Shown piece by piece: positions 7,863 through 17,270 of a stretch of 32,747 nt of DNA. How positions within the stretch are numbered: position 1 is the first letter of the stretch; every line of letters starts with the position of its first letter. Both the position numbers and the translations under genes were made by a program. This DNA comes from Verrucomicrobiaceae bacterium (GTDB lineage: Bacteria > Verrucomicrobiota > Verrucomicrobiia > Verrucomicrobiales > Verrucomicrobiaceae): NCBI GenBank assembly GCA_947477755.1, contig CANJVS010000004.1:1-32747 (forward strand), in the 5' to 3' direction. The notes beneath the pieces were generated by a model. The model did no database searches, was not told the DNA's origin, and worked only from the letters and a program-made list of their open reading frames with translations.

Positions 7863-9820
7863 AGATCGCATCCAAACTCTACAGTCTGGCCGAACTCGTG
7901 AAGGAAAGCCCGGACTGGCATTTCAACATCCCGATCTACCAGCGGCTCTACGTGTGGGGCGAGGACCAGGTGCTAACGCTCTTGAACGATCTCGTGAACG
8001 CTTATGAGCGCCGTGAAGAGTTGTTTTTCCTCGGCGGAACACTGCTGGTCGAGCAGGAGGGCAGCAAGGGGCGGCACTTCGATCTCATCGACGGGCAGCA
8101 ACGATTCACGACGCTATGGCTGCTCAGCCATGCCTGGAGCAAGGCATTGAAGCCATTTCTTACCGTCACGACCGATAAATTTACCGAGCCGCGTCTCCGA
8201 TTCGCGATACGCCCCGAGGTGAACCAATTTCTGGAAACGCTGGCCTTGGGTGATCGTGGACAACCCATGCCTGATGAGGAGGCGACCAAACGGATGCGCA
8301 CGGCGCTCGATCTGATGATGTCGGTGTTCGCGAAGCGGCTACTGCCCGCTGGGGTGAGTGATCAAGCGGCGCATATCGCGGGATTGACGGAGTTTGTTTT
8401 CGGCAAGGTGAAGTTTGTCGTCACGACCGTTCCCCGTGAGACCGACCTGAATAAATTGTTCGAGGTGATCAACAATCGAGGGGTGCAACTCCAGCACCAT
8501 GAGATTCTCAAGGCGCGAATGCTGGATGCGCTGACAGAAGTCGAACGCGGCCCTTTTGCTGTCATGTGGGAAGCGTGCGCTGACATGGAGAACTTCATCG
8601 AGCGTAACCTGAGTGGTATCTCGGGACTGTCGGCCAGTGAGGTGACCGCGTTCTATGAACAGGGTGAATTGGCGAATGCGCCCATTGTGCGGACCAAGCT
8701 GCAAGGACGGATGCAGGGCCAGAGCGACCATCATGCGATGGCACTGGAAGAAATCCTGAAATCGGTAGAAGAATCGCCAGCATCCGAATCCGCCGCCAAG
8801 GATGACGACGCCGATCCCACATGGGTCCGGAGCATCTTCGGCTTCCCGTTGCTCCTCCAGCACACGCTGCGGATTTGGCTGTTGGAAAACGAGCGCGCTG
8901 ACCTGCCGCGATTGCTCGACCGCGAGCTGCTAGAACTATTCGAGGCACACTTTTTTCAGGACACGGACACGCGTGCTGAGAACGTGCGGTCGTTCATTGA
9001 TTTGCTCTGGCGACTGCGCGTAATCTTCGACGAGCACATCATCAAGTGGGCCGACCAAGGCGAAGAGGAAATCCACCTGATCAGCACGATCAGCGTAAGC
9101 ACAAGCAGCGGGAAGCGCTATATGAGCCGGTCGCGACAAACCGATTCACACCGGGCCATTTCGCTTCTCCAAAGCATGCTCTATCACTCGCAGGAAATCA
9201 CGACGCAATATTGGGTGACGCCGCTGCTCCTGTTCATGCACCAAAATCCCGGCGAGAAGGCGGAGCGGTATTTCGCCTACCTGCGCCACCTCGACAATCA
9301 TCTCCTCGGCTCGGCTGCCGATGACTCCTTGGTGGTGCGGACGCTGGCGTTCATGAAAGACCCGTGGCAATGCCGCGCCCTAATACATCAGACGGAATTG
9401 ACCAACGCGAGCGGGGTCAAGTTTGCCCACTACTGGTTTTACAAGCTGGAGTTCGTCCTATGGTTTCAGGAAAAGAGGGCCGATGAGAGATGGAAGAAAT
9501 TCCGGCTCACCGCCAAAAGTTCGGTTGAGCATATCTCTCCCCAGACTCCAACCGAGCGGGACGACAACCGAGTCGATCAAGCGCTCGATCACTTTGGCAA
9601 CCTGGCACTCGTTTCCCGCAGCCTGAACTCCGAATATGGAAACATGCCTTACAACGAGAAGCAGCGAAGATTTATTAACAGCAACAAGAGCCGCGTCGAC
9701 TCGCTGAAAATGGACCTGATTTATGTTAACGAGCAGTGGAACGACACGAAGGCTTTCGCCCATCAGCAAGAGATGATCGATTGCTTGGAAAGCTACTGTG
9801 CCGACACGCCGAAAGAGTAA
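7859..9820 (+). CDS. DUF262 + DUF1524-like (HNH) protein (GmrSD/BrxU-like, second of a pair)
   Basis: ATG at 7859 overlaps the previous stop (ATGA). 'FNIPIYQRLYVWGEDQVLTLLNDL', 'LIDGQQRFTTLWLL', 'FEVINNRGVQLQHHEILKARML'; C-terminal 'SVEHISPQTP...LDHFGNLALVSRSLNSEYGN'. Confidence 0.85.
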   Translation: MKIASKLYSLAELVKESPDWHFNIPIYQRLYVWGEDQVLTLLNDLVNAYERREELFFLGGTLLVEQEGSKGRHFDLIDGQQRFTTLWLLSHAWSKALKPFLTVTTDKFTEPRLRFAIRPEVNQFLETLALGDRGQPMPDEEATKRMRTALDLMMSVFAKRLLPAGVSDQAAHIAGLTEFVFGKVKFVVTTVPRETDLNKLFEVINNRGVQLQHHEILKARMLDALTEVERGPFAVMWEACADMENFIERNLSGISGLSASEVTAFYEQGELANAPIVRTKLQGRMQGQSDHHAMALEEILKSVEESPASESAAKDDDADPTWVRSIFGFPLLLQHTLRIWLLENERADLPRLLDRELLELFEAHFFQDTDTRAENVRSFIDLLWRLRVIFDEHIIKWADQGEEEIHLISTISVSTSSGKRYMSRSRQTDSHRAISLLQSMLYHSQEITTQYWVTPLLLFMHQNPGEKAERYFAYLRHLDNHLLGSAADDSLVVRTLAFMKDPWQCRALIHQTELTNASGVKFAHYWFYKLEFVLWFQEKRADERWKKFRLTAKSSVEHISPQTPTERDDNRVDQALDHFGNLALVSRSLNSEYGNMPYNEKQRRFINSNKSRVDSLKMDLIYVNEQWNDTKAFAHQQEMIDCLESYCADTPKE

Positions 9821-9825
9821 CGATC

Positions 9826-9975
9826 ATGGCTGAGATCCCACGCTCCGAACGAAAGACGCAGAACCGCGTCATCGCCCTGTTTATCGACAAGGCACGAATC
9901 GATTGCCTCGGCGAGTGGAACAAGCGGGAGCACCTAGCATTACCGATTTCAATTCTGCCATCCGAAGCCTATTGA
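9826..9975 (+). pseudogene. Truncated N-terminus of type I restriction R subunit (HsdR-like remnant)
   Basis: MAEIPRSERKTQNRVIALFIDKARIDCLGEWNKREHLALPISILPSEAY*: the 'SERxTQNRVIALF...LGxWxxRE' motif is characteristic of HsdR N-termini; terminates after 49 codons. Confidence 0.6.
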
Positions 9976-10079
9976 CGTGCTCCATGCCGCTATCGACGTA
10001 TGGCCGACCGAAACGGCATCCACAGTCGAGATGAACGGAATGAGTCGATTAAGAAGCTCAGAAGCCACAAGGCCAAAGC

Positions 10080-11558
10080 CTACGCCGGGTTTTCTGTGCG
10101 CAGTTGGAACGTGTAAACGACGTTCGAGAACTCATCGGGCAAGATCACTGCCAATTGGTCAGTGACTCGCTTTCGCATTTCCACGGCGAATTCGAGGACC
10201 CATTCGAGTTCCTCGCGCTTGAGGCTCTCTGGCGAACGGCGGTGGGGGTAGAGGAGCTTGAGAAGACCAGCAGCCGTTTTCTTCACTGCATCCTGGTTGC
10301 GCCCAGTCATGCCGCCGAAATCGGCCCAGTAGTTGACGTGAGTCTGGTAGTTGAGCCGCCGCAGTTCGGCGAAAATCTCAGCGAGGTAATCGGTCAGAAA
10401 GCCGTAGCCGGTGGCGTAGTTTTCAGGCCGAATCTTCGGAACTTCCCAACCCGGCAAATAGGCATGGATGCGATCCAGGAAAGCAGGATCTTGAAGTTCC
10501 GGCGGAAGGACGGAAAAGAGATGTTTGTAGTGGGTCGCCGCAGTTTTCCTTTCGAGGTCGGTGTCGATGTTGCCACCAAGAACAATTGAGCAAGGCGCAG
10601 AGAACTCCTGGTCACCTCTGCTGAACTTGCCGGTCTGCATGTAGTCCTTGAGCACACTGATGCTTGCCTCCGCATCGTCGAAGTTCGTGTGTGCGATTTC
10701 ATCAAAGAACACGAGATGCTTCAGTCCGATGACCCCGAGCTTTCGCGTGGCCTTGTTGTAAAAAAGCGTGGCGGGCGTCGCCTTGCCACCGGACACGACG
10801 AAACCGCGATTCGATGTGTTTCGGAAGGTGTAGGTCTTGCCAGTCTCGCGCGGCCCGAGTTCGATGAGGTTGTAGTTTGCCTCGACGAACGGAACCATGC
10901 GCAAAAGTAAGAGCATCTTCGTGCGCCGATCAAATCGAGCGGGATCGAAGCCGATTGACTGGATGAGCAGGTCGAGCCATTCGTCGTCGGTGAATAGCGA
11001 GCGCTTTTCGATGAAATCATCGAGGTTCAGCCTTGAGTATTGCAGCGGCGTGAACTCGCGTATGTAAAACGGATATTTGCGGCTCTTGATTTCGTAGGTC
11101 GCGTCATACTCGATCTCCATTGTGCCCCATGCACCGCTCGTGAGCAGCAGATCGCTGTAGCTAGCCAGGACATTCGCTGAGACGCGCACGGTATCATCGC
11201 CAAGCGCCGGAACATTCGCCCAATAGTGGTCTTTCGCCTGGTCGAGACGGACAGTGAGCTGGCCGATGAGCGTGTATTGGCCTTTCTCTTTGATTCGGCT
11301 CTTGATGAGTTCCTTCTTGGCGCTCTCCGCATAGTGCTCGGTGAGAATTCGGTCGATCTTGTGCTGTCCCGTCACCGGGTCTTCCGGTTTCACGTAGCGG
11401 CTGACGAGATACTCCATCACGTAGCGAGGGAACTCCTTGTATGCCTCATTCCATCGCGTGAGCGGCTTGAGGATCACGCGGTCGCCAAGGTGTTCGAGAA
11501 TCTTCGCATCAAGCGCATTCGCGGCGGAGGGGCCGTTGGTTGTAGAAGTGTCAGGCAT
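10080..11558 (-). CDS. brxL: BREX Lon-like protein BrxL
   Basis: 'NLIELGPRETGKTYTFRN', 'LVFFDEIAHTNFDDAEASISVLKDYMQTGKFSRG', 'SIVLGGNID', 'LPGWEVPKIRPENYATGYGFLTDYLAEI'. The ORF track start (11567) is a TTG; ATG at 11558. Confidence 0.88.
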   Translation of the reverse strand: MPDTSTTNGPSAANALDAKILEHLGDRVILKPLTRWNEAYKEFPRYVMEYLVSRYVKPEDPVTGQHKIDRILTEHYAESAKKELIKSRIKEKGQYTLIGQLTVRLDQAKDHYWANVPALGDDTVRVSANVLASYSDLLLTSGAWGTMEIEYDATYEIKSRKYPFYIREFTPLQYSRLNLDDFIEKRSLFTDDEWLDLLIQSIGFDPARFDRRTKMLLLLRMVPFVEANYNLIELGPRETGKTYTFRNTSNRGFVVSGGKATPATLFYNKATRKLGVIGLKHLVFFDEIAHTNFDDAEASISVLKDYMQTGKFSRGDQEFSAPCSIVLGGNIDTDLERKTAATHYKHLFSVLPPELQDPAFLDRIHAYLPGWEVPKIRPENYATGYGFLTDYLAEIFAELRRLNYQTHVNYWADFGGMTGRNQDAVKKTAAGLLKLLYPHRRSPESLKREELEWVLEFAVEMRKRVTDQLAVILPDEFSNVVYTFQLRTENPA

Positions 11559-11563
11559 GTGGA

Positions 11564-14365
11564 TCAAATGTTATCGAGACTGGCGAGCGCGTCTGTATCG
11601 AGTTTCGTCGGCTTTGGCTTGACATGCACAGGCACAGTGACTTGGCCGCCAGCAGGTTCGCGCATCTCGCCTGTGAGCGTTGTGTGGCGGAGACGGAAGG
11701 AAACAGCGCGCAATGTTGCGGATGGGTCCACTTCCCGCGCTGTTGTGAGCTTGTATCGACCCAGCAATTTGATACTGAACTTCTTCGCTTCGCCGGGCGG
11801 GAGCGTGCCTTTGTCGCGGAGCAATTCTTCGCCGAGATTCGTTCGCGCCTCGACGAAGTATTCCACGGGCACCGTGCCACGGTTCTGAATTTGAAAACCA
11901 ACATCCTGGGCCTGATCCTCTGGAATTTCGAGAGTGTCCGGCAATCCTTCGAGGGTCGCGCGGGCGGACTTGGACGAGACACGTTTGAGCGCGACTGCGG
12001 GCACCACCATCTCAGCAAGCGAGACCCCACCGTGCGAGTAGCGCGTCGGCTGTTTCGTGTTGTCGCGGCAGAACCAACGGCGACCAACCGCGAGTGCGTG
12101 CGGCTCGCCCCGCACGTTCACCGCAACAGCTCCCGGCGCGGAAGCGGGCTGCAAACCGAGCACATAGCGCCAACGCACATCATCTTTGAGACTGCGCCCG
12201 GCGGTGGCGACTTCTGCGGCGGAGACGGAGACCCCGTCGCCAGCGAGCAACTCGATGAAGCCGTGATCCGAAACAACCACCACGTCATCCGCAGGCTGGA
12301 TGCGACGCAGCAGATCGTCGAGGATTCCTGCCACACCGTGCGCCTTGTTGCCGAGCAGGTCGCTTCGGATTTTTTGATGAAATGCGCCGAGGTCGCCGTG
12401 GAAATCGTGGCAGTCGTCGGAGATGCCGTAGATGAGCACGTTCACGAGCTTTGCCTCGGAATCGGCGCTGGCAAGTTTGGCGCGGGCCTTGAGAGTTTCA
12501 GCATCGGTCAGCAGGCGAAACTTCGTCTTCGCCTCCTGCGCCGTGAGACCAAGGTTTACCGCTGCGAGATTGGCCTCGTTGTCAGTAGGCTGGCCTTGGA
12601 ATCCTTTCCAGTCGGGCGGCGAAGCACCGGCTAGCAGGCTGGTGCGAGCGATGGTGGTGTAGCTCGGAGCGACGCAGAAAACCGGGCGGTCATCGGTTAC
12701 TTCAAAATGCTCCGTGAACAGCGGTCGCACTACCAGCCGCCAAGTGTCGTATCGCATCCCATCGAAGACTAGAATCCACACTCGGCCATCACCGTCACCT
12801 GCGGTAATTTCGTTCACCCGATGTCGCAGGCGTGAGTGGATGTAACCGGTGCTACTCCACGCCCCGGTTGCGAAGGCGTCTGGCGATGGTCGCACCAAAG
12901 CGGCGAGTTTCTCATCAAGCGAGTCGAGTCGAGTCCGCACGCGGTCTTTGAGCGAACCGGGTGAGGGCCTCGTGTCGTCGCCCCCGGAACCGAATGCATG
13001 GGTGTGCAATGCGGAGACCACTTCATCGTCATCAAACTGATGCGCGAGATGCACGATTTGCGCGAGGTCGGTTTCGAGGCGGAAGTAGCCTCCATCGACA
13101 AATAAGCTGAGCAACGCGGCTGGCTGAGTCGCCGGGGCCAGTGGAAGAGCCAGCGTCTGCTCGATGCGCTGCCACTGACAAAGTAGATTTACACCAGCCT
13201 GCGCGCGTCGTGCGGAATCGGCCAGATCGGCCAGACTTGCCTCGGCTGGAGCGGTGGTGCCTGACCAGGCAGAAAGCGCGGCGGTCAGGTCGGCTGGCTG
13301 TGCGAGCACCCGCAGCAGAAGTCTGCGGAGCACAGCGGAGCGCACAGTCACGATGGGCGTGTTGGCCACGAGGTTGGCCAGCGCAGCAGGATCGCCGGTG
13401 GCAGTGCTTGTGAGCGTTAACAGCTTCTCGACACGCTTTGGGCCGAGATAAGGCGCGGCAGCTTCCTCGACGGCGGGCCAGACTCCGGTGGAATTCAACT
13501 CCCGAATGACCTTGGCCGCGAGCGGTTCAAAACGCGACCACTCATAGTCAGCGGGCAGCAGGCCCACACCCGCGAGTTGTGCGGTGGGGTTCTGAAGCTT
13601 TTGCTGACCGGCGAATGCTCGGAGCACGAGGTAGCCAGCGAGGTCTTCCACGGGAGGCGCGAGCCAGAAGATCTGTTCATTGACTCCTGGCAACGCCACG
13701 CCACGCGCGAGATCGAGCACTACGGCGCGGTGCGCCGCAAGTTCGGGGCGAGCGAGGAGGAGACGCAGAACTTGGGCGAAGAAACCGGCGGGCGAATCGC
13801 TCTCCGGCCACACGTCATCGAGCGCGAGGTGCGGCGCGTGGGCAAGCAGCACGAGCGCGGCGACTTGGGGGCGACCCCAATCGTCCGGCTTACCCCATCG
13901 CGCGGTGATCTTTTTGGCTGCGGCGGAAAGCTCCCCGGTTCGAGCAAGGAGTGCGGGCTTGTAGTGGCGGAGCTGCGCGGGTGGAAAATTGATCTGCGGA
14001 CAAAAGCGGCCGAGATACCGCGCAAGCGAAAGGTCGAGCGGCGTGGTGCCCTCGTGACGGGAGAGCACGTCGCCGATGGTTGATACGTCGAGTTTCCTTT
14101 CCGGGTCTGGCGAACCGATAATTACGACAGCCACGCGGCCCTGAGCGGCGGCTTTGCGAAAGGCGAGGCGGAACCGCAAATCATCACCGCGGAAGACGGC
14201 GAGGTGCCACGCTCTTCCGGCGGGATCGGTGACGACGGGTTGGTCGAGCGCACGATCCTCGGCAAGCAGACGGTCGGTGTCGCAGGCCACCACCACACGC
14301 GCACTGTCGGGCTGCTGTTCCAGCCATCGCTCAAAAACGTCGCGGGGTGTGAGCACAGGTGACAT
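11564..14365 (-). CDS. pglZ: BREX alkaline-phosphatase-fold protein PglZ
   Basis: 'RVWILVFDGMRYDTWRLVVRPLF', 'APSYTTIARTSLLAG', 'DDVVVVSDHGFIELL', 'RYSHGGVSLAEMVVPAVAL'. Confidence 0.88.
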   Translation of the reverse strand: MSPVLTPRDVFERWLEQQPDSARVVVACDTDRLLAEDRALDQPVVTDPAGRAWHLAVFRGDDLRFRLAFRKAAAQGRVAVVIIGSPDPERKLDVSTIGDVLSRHEGTTPLDLSLARYLGRFCPQINFPPAQLRHYKPALLARTGELSAAAKKITARWGKPDDWGRPQVAALVLLAHAPHLALDDVWPESDSPAGFFAQVLRLLLARPELAAHRAVVLDLARGVALPGVNEQIFWLAPPVEDLAGYLVLRAFAGQQKLQNPTAQLAGVGLLPADYEWSRFEPLAAKVIRELNSTGVWPAVEEAAAPYLGPKRVEKLLTLTSTATGDPAALANLVANTPIVTVRSAVLRRLLLRVLAQPADLTAALSAWSGTTAPAEASLADLADSARRAQAGVNLLCQWQRIEQTLALPLAPATQPAALLSLFVDGGYFRLETDLAQIVHLAHQFDDDEVVSALHTHAFGSGGDDTRPSPGSLKDRVRTRLDSLDEKLAALVRPSPDAFATGAWSSTGYIHSRLRHRVNEITAGDGDGRVWILVFDGMRYDTWRLVVRPLFTEHFEVTDDRPVFCVAPSYTTIARTSLLAGASPPDWKGFQGQPTDNEANLAAVNLGLTAQEAKTKFRLLTDAETLKARAKLASADSEAKLVNVLIYGISDDCHDFHGDLGAFHQKIRSDLLGNKAHGVAGILDDLLRRIQPADDVVVVSDHGFIELLAGDGVSVSAAEVATAGRSLKDDVRWRYVLGLQPASAPGAVAVNVRGEPHALAVGRRWFCRDNTKQPTRYSHGGVSLAEMVVPAVALKRVSSKSARATLEGLPDTLEIPEDQAQDVGFQIQNRGTVPVEYFVEARTNLGEELLRDKGTLPPGEAKKFSIKLLGRYKLTTAREVDPSATLRAVSFRLRHTTLTGEMREPAGGQVTVPVHVKPKPTKLDTDALASLDNI

Positions 14366-14368
14366 AGG

Positions 14369-17266
14369 TTAGAGATCGAGCACGGTTTGCTTGTCGTCTT
14401 CGACGCGGCGCTTGCTCTTGGGTGTAGCAGCTTCGGTGTCCTCGGCGGCGGCGGCGAGGCGCTGACCGGCGACGCGGACCTGCTTTTGCGCGGCACTTAA
14501 CGTGCCTGGTTCGACGCCATCGGGAATGAGGCGGTGGCTGAGTTTGACGATGAGCTGGTATGCTTCCGTAATGTCAAAGCCGGGGTGAGTCTCGGCGGTC
14601 GCATCGCCCTCTGCGAGTTCCTTGCAGGTGTCGAAGAGCACAGCAATCCACTCGCACAGTTCGCGGCTGTCCGGCGTGCGGCCAAGGGTGCCTGCGGCGA
14701 GACGGTCGGCATCGTGGAGGACACGCAGGGCGCGGTCGTCGTTGATCTTCTCGCGTTCCTCGGGTGTGGGTTCGCGCCAACGGTTGCTCGCTGCATCGCG
14801 CCAGAAATTTTCACGGAGCAGCGTTTCGAGGACGAGAGTCTGCGATAGCGAAGCCGGAAGCAGGCCGGTTGCGCGCATCCAAAACGGCTTGAGTTCGCCG
14901 ATGAGCTTTGGGCCACCATGGAGTTGCTGCCGAAGCCAGGCGATGGCGGTGAGCTCGTTGGAAACGGTCACTTCTTCGGCCACGAGTTCGCCCCCGTTGC
15001 CGCCCACGGCCTCACCGCGAAGATACCAGCGTTGCCCGATCTTTCGGAAGAAGCGTCCGCAGACGCGCTCGATAAAGGGAAGGTTCAGCCGCTCGACGCT
15101 CACCCCCTTGGGGATGAGTGTGTTCATCAACATGGAGTTGATGGTGGCGGTGGTTCGGTGGTCGTCGCTGTATTTAGTCGGCTCGGCGGCGATGCGCTCG
15201 GGTAAAGTCGCCAAATGTTGCCGCACGGCCTCGGCAACCTGCTGCTCCAAGTCGGTGTCCTCCGCGCGCATTTCGCGCCGGAATACAGAAGGTTTGTGGA
15301 GATTGAAAAGAACATCCTTGTCCACCACATCTTCCTCACCGACCGCGCCTTTGAGTTGTTTGAAGGTCTTTTGCTCTTTGTCTAGTAGAAGCATATTGGC
15401 GATTTCAAAGCCAGCGTCGCGGATCGCTTGCTTGATCGCTTCAAAGACACTGCCATCCGAGTTATTGAACTCCACAGTCGTCCACCGTCCCGGTTTGAGA
15501 ACGCGAAAGGCCTCTCGAAATGCTTCGGCCATCAGCCGTGCGTAATCCGGCAGCCGCTTTGTGCCCCCATCATTTTTGCGATGAACTACGGCCTCAAGGG
15601 CAGTCTCGGTTGTTCTTCCAAGCCACACCTCCCAGAGAAGGTTCGGCTCGGAATAGTAGATGTTTGAGCCGAATGGCGGATCGATGAACACGTAGTCCAC
15701 CGACTCATCGGCAACTTCAACTAGAGCGGTGGCGGAACAAACCCGAACAAAAGAGTTGCCGCTAGTGAAGACGCGGTTGGCATGCGTGAAAAAATTTACA
15801 ATATCCTTTTCCTTGGCCGACCACGCCTTCAGCAAATTGTCTTCGCGTGTGATAGACGAAATCGTGAGGTTGTGTGTGTTACCGGCACCGCCGCTTTCGC
15901 GGAACTCCGACTTCCGAGAAACCCGAGCAACAAAGCTCGTAAGCATAAACTGAGCGGCACTTGATAGGCGTGGATCTTCGATGCTTGACGCGTGGTGCCA
16001 CAGCGCGGAAATCGCACGACGGTTCCGCACAGTCCAAAAATCTACGACCTTTTTAATGCCGCGAACACTCAACGCGCTTCGCCTATATTGTGGTCCGTTT
16101 GTGTCCATCGGATCTTCGGGAATCCAATACGGACACTGTCCTCTGTCGATTTCTGCAATGCGCTCTACCTCTCTCGCGCTAATGCGTCGCGCGCAGCGGT
16201 GACGAGCCTCATCGACGCCATGTTTGGTGCGAATAAGCTTCGTGGTCAGTAAGTTAGTCACCACCGGCGATGCGTTGACACGTGAAAGATGGATCTTCTT
16301 CCAGATGGCGCCACAGGATGGACAGGGGAAGTCATCGGTGACTTCACCGGTTATATGATCGCGCGCGGCGTCCCACAGCGAGAAATCTGCCCCGCAGCCT
16401 CTTGCCACACGTGTCTTCCGCACCATTGGTTTCCCCGCATTCTTTCCGCGCGTGCTAATTTTGCCGGTAGGCTCTTCTATCGTAACGAAGCCCTCACACT
16501 TATACACGTCCGACCAGATCGTGTATTGGATGGTCGCCGGAATGCAGACCCATTGTTTAACTTGGCCGAGATCGAGGTCACCCCACGCATCGTCCCGCGG
16601 AAGATTGGTCACGGGATACCCGAGTCTCTCCTCGACTTCCTCACGAGTGAGTAGCTCCCAATTGCGCTCCGTCGCTTCCAGCAGATTGGACGGACCAAGA
16701 CCGCGGGGTGGATTCTTCAAGCGTGCCGCCACATCGGGTTGCGCCGGTTCATAGAGTCCGACCGCAGGTTCGTAGTGCTCGGTTCCGTAAAGCCAGGCGA
16801 ACTCCTCCGCCACCGCAGCGCGAATGCGCTCGAACTCGTGGCGCAGCGCACTGACATCAACGGGAGTGTTGTGGTTGTAAGCGATATGGCAGGCGGCGGG
16901 CGAAAGGTCACTCAGCAGGCAGGCGCGTGGACCGACGCGGTCCTTCAATTCCGGAAACTGCTCGAGCAAGTCAGCCGGCGGCTGGGCGCACATCTGTGCC
17001 GCCACTCCCGTCATCCCCGACCCGCAGAAAACATCGAGAACCAAGTCGCCAGGCCTCGTGTAGTTCAAGATGTAGGGAATGATGCTCCGGGGCGGAACCT
17101 TGGTGTGATAGGAGTGGGCGTTGTAAGTCGGATCGTTCTTGCCTTCCTTAATGTCCGCAGCGAACGGCGGGCGCTCGTAGTCGTCCGTGGCGGGATCGTA
17201 GGGCCGGACGTGCTTTTTAAGGAACGCCGACAGATCAGGAGCGGGTGTGAAAGCTTTGTCGCTCAT
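14369..17266 (-). CDS. Large DNA methyltransferase (N6/N4 methylase; PglX/PglXI-position), BREX-associated
   Basis: Start MSDKAFTPAPDL at 17266. Motif I 'DLVLDVFCGSGMTGVAA', motif IV 'VDYVFIDPPFGSNIYYSEPNLLWE'; internal Cys-containing insertion 'FPCPSCGAIWKKIHL'. The track's 17761 start is an upstream extension into brxC. Confidence 0.85.
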   Translation of the reverse strand: MSDKAFTPAPDLSAFLKKHVRPYDPATDDYERPPFAADIKEGKNDPTYNAHSYHTKVPPRSIIPYILNYTRPGDLVLDVFCGSGMTGVAAQMCAQPPADLLEQFPELKDRVGPRACLLSDLSPAACHIAYNHNTPVDVSALRHEFERIRAAVAEEFAWLYGTEHYEPAVGLYEPAQPDVAARLKNPPRGLGPSNLLEATERNWELLTREEVEERLGYPVTNLPRDDAWGDLDLGQVKQWVCIPATIQYTIWSDVYKCEGFVTIEEPTGKISTRGKNAGKPMVRKTRVARGCGADFSLWDAARDHITGEVTDDFPCPSCGAIWKKIHLSRVNASPVVTNLLTTKLIRTKHGVDEARHRCARRISAREVERIAEIDRGQCPYWIPEDPMDTNGPQYRRSALSVRGIKKVVDFWTVRNRRAISALWHHASSIEDPRLSSAAQFMLTSFVARVSRKSEFRESGGAGNTHNLTISSITREDNLLKAWSAKEKDIVNFFTHANRVFTSGNSFVRVCSATALVEVADESVDYVFIDPPFGSNIYYSEPNLLWEVWLGRTTETALEAVVHRKNDGGTKRLPDYARLMAEAFREAFRVLKPGRWTTVEFNNSDGSVFEAIKQAIRDAGFEIANMLLLDKEQKTFKQLKGAVGEEDVVDKDVLFNLHKPSVFRREMRAEDTDLEQQVAEAVRQHLATLPERIAAEPTKYSDDHRTTATINSMLMNTLIPKGVSVERLNLPFIERVCGRFFRKIGQRWYLRGEAVGGNGGELVAEEVTVSNELTAIAWLRQQLHGGPKLIGELKPFWMRATGLLPASLSQTLVLETLLRENFWRDAASNRWREPTPEEREKINDDRALRVLHDADRLAAGTLGRTPDSRELCEWIAVLFDTCKELAEGDATAETHPGFDITEAYQLIVKLSHRLIPDGVEPGTLSAAQKQVRVAGQRLAAAAEDTEAATPKSKRRVEDDKQTVLDL

Positions 17267-17270
17267 GCGC

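Noticed and set aside
9976-10079. Short frame '...MADRNGIHSRDERNESIKKLRSHKAKAYAGF' between the hsdR stub and brxL
   Set aside because: Too short to assign; could be more debris of the same deleted locus, but unsupported.
11624-12634. 336-aa plus-strand ORF opposite pglZ (and similar long antisense ORFs, e.g. 909-1553, 14622-15545, 18576-19367)
   Set aside because: Antisense shadows of confidently assigned genes in high-GC sequence; low-complexity or Arg/Ser-rich translations without recognisable motifs.
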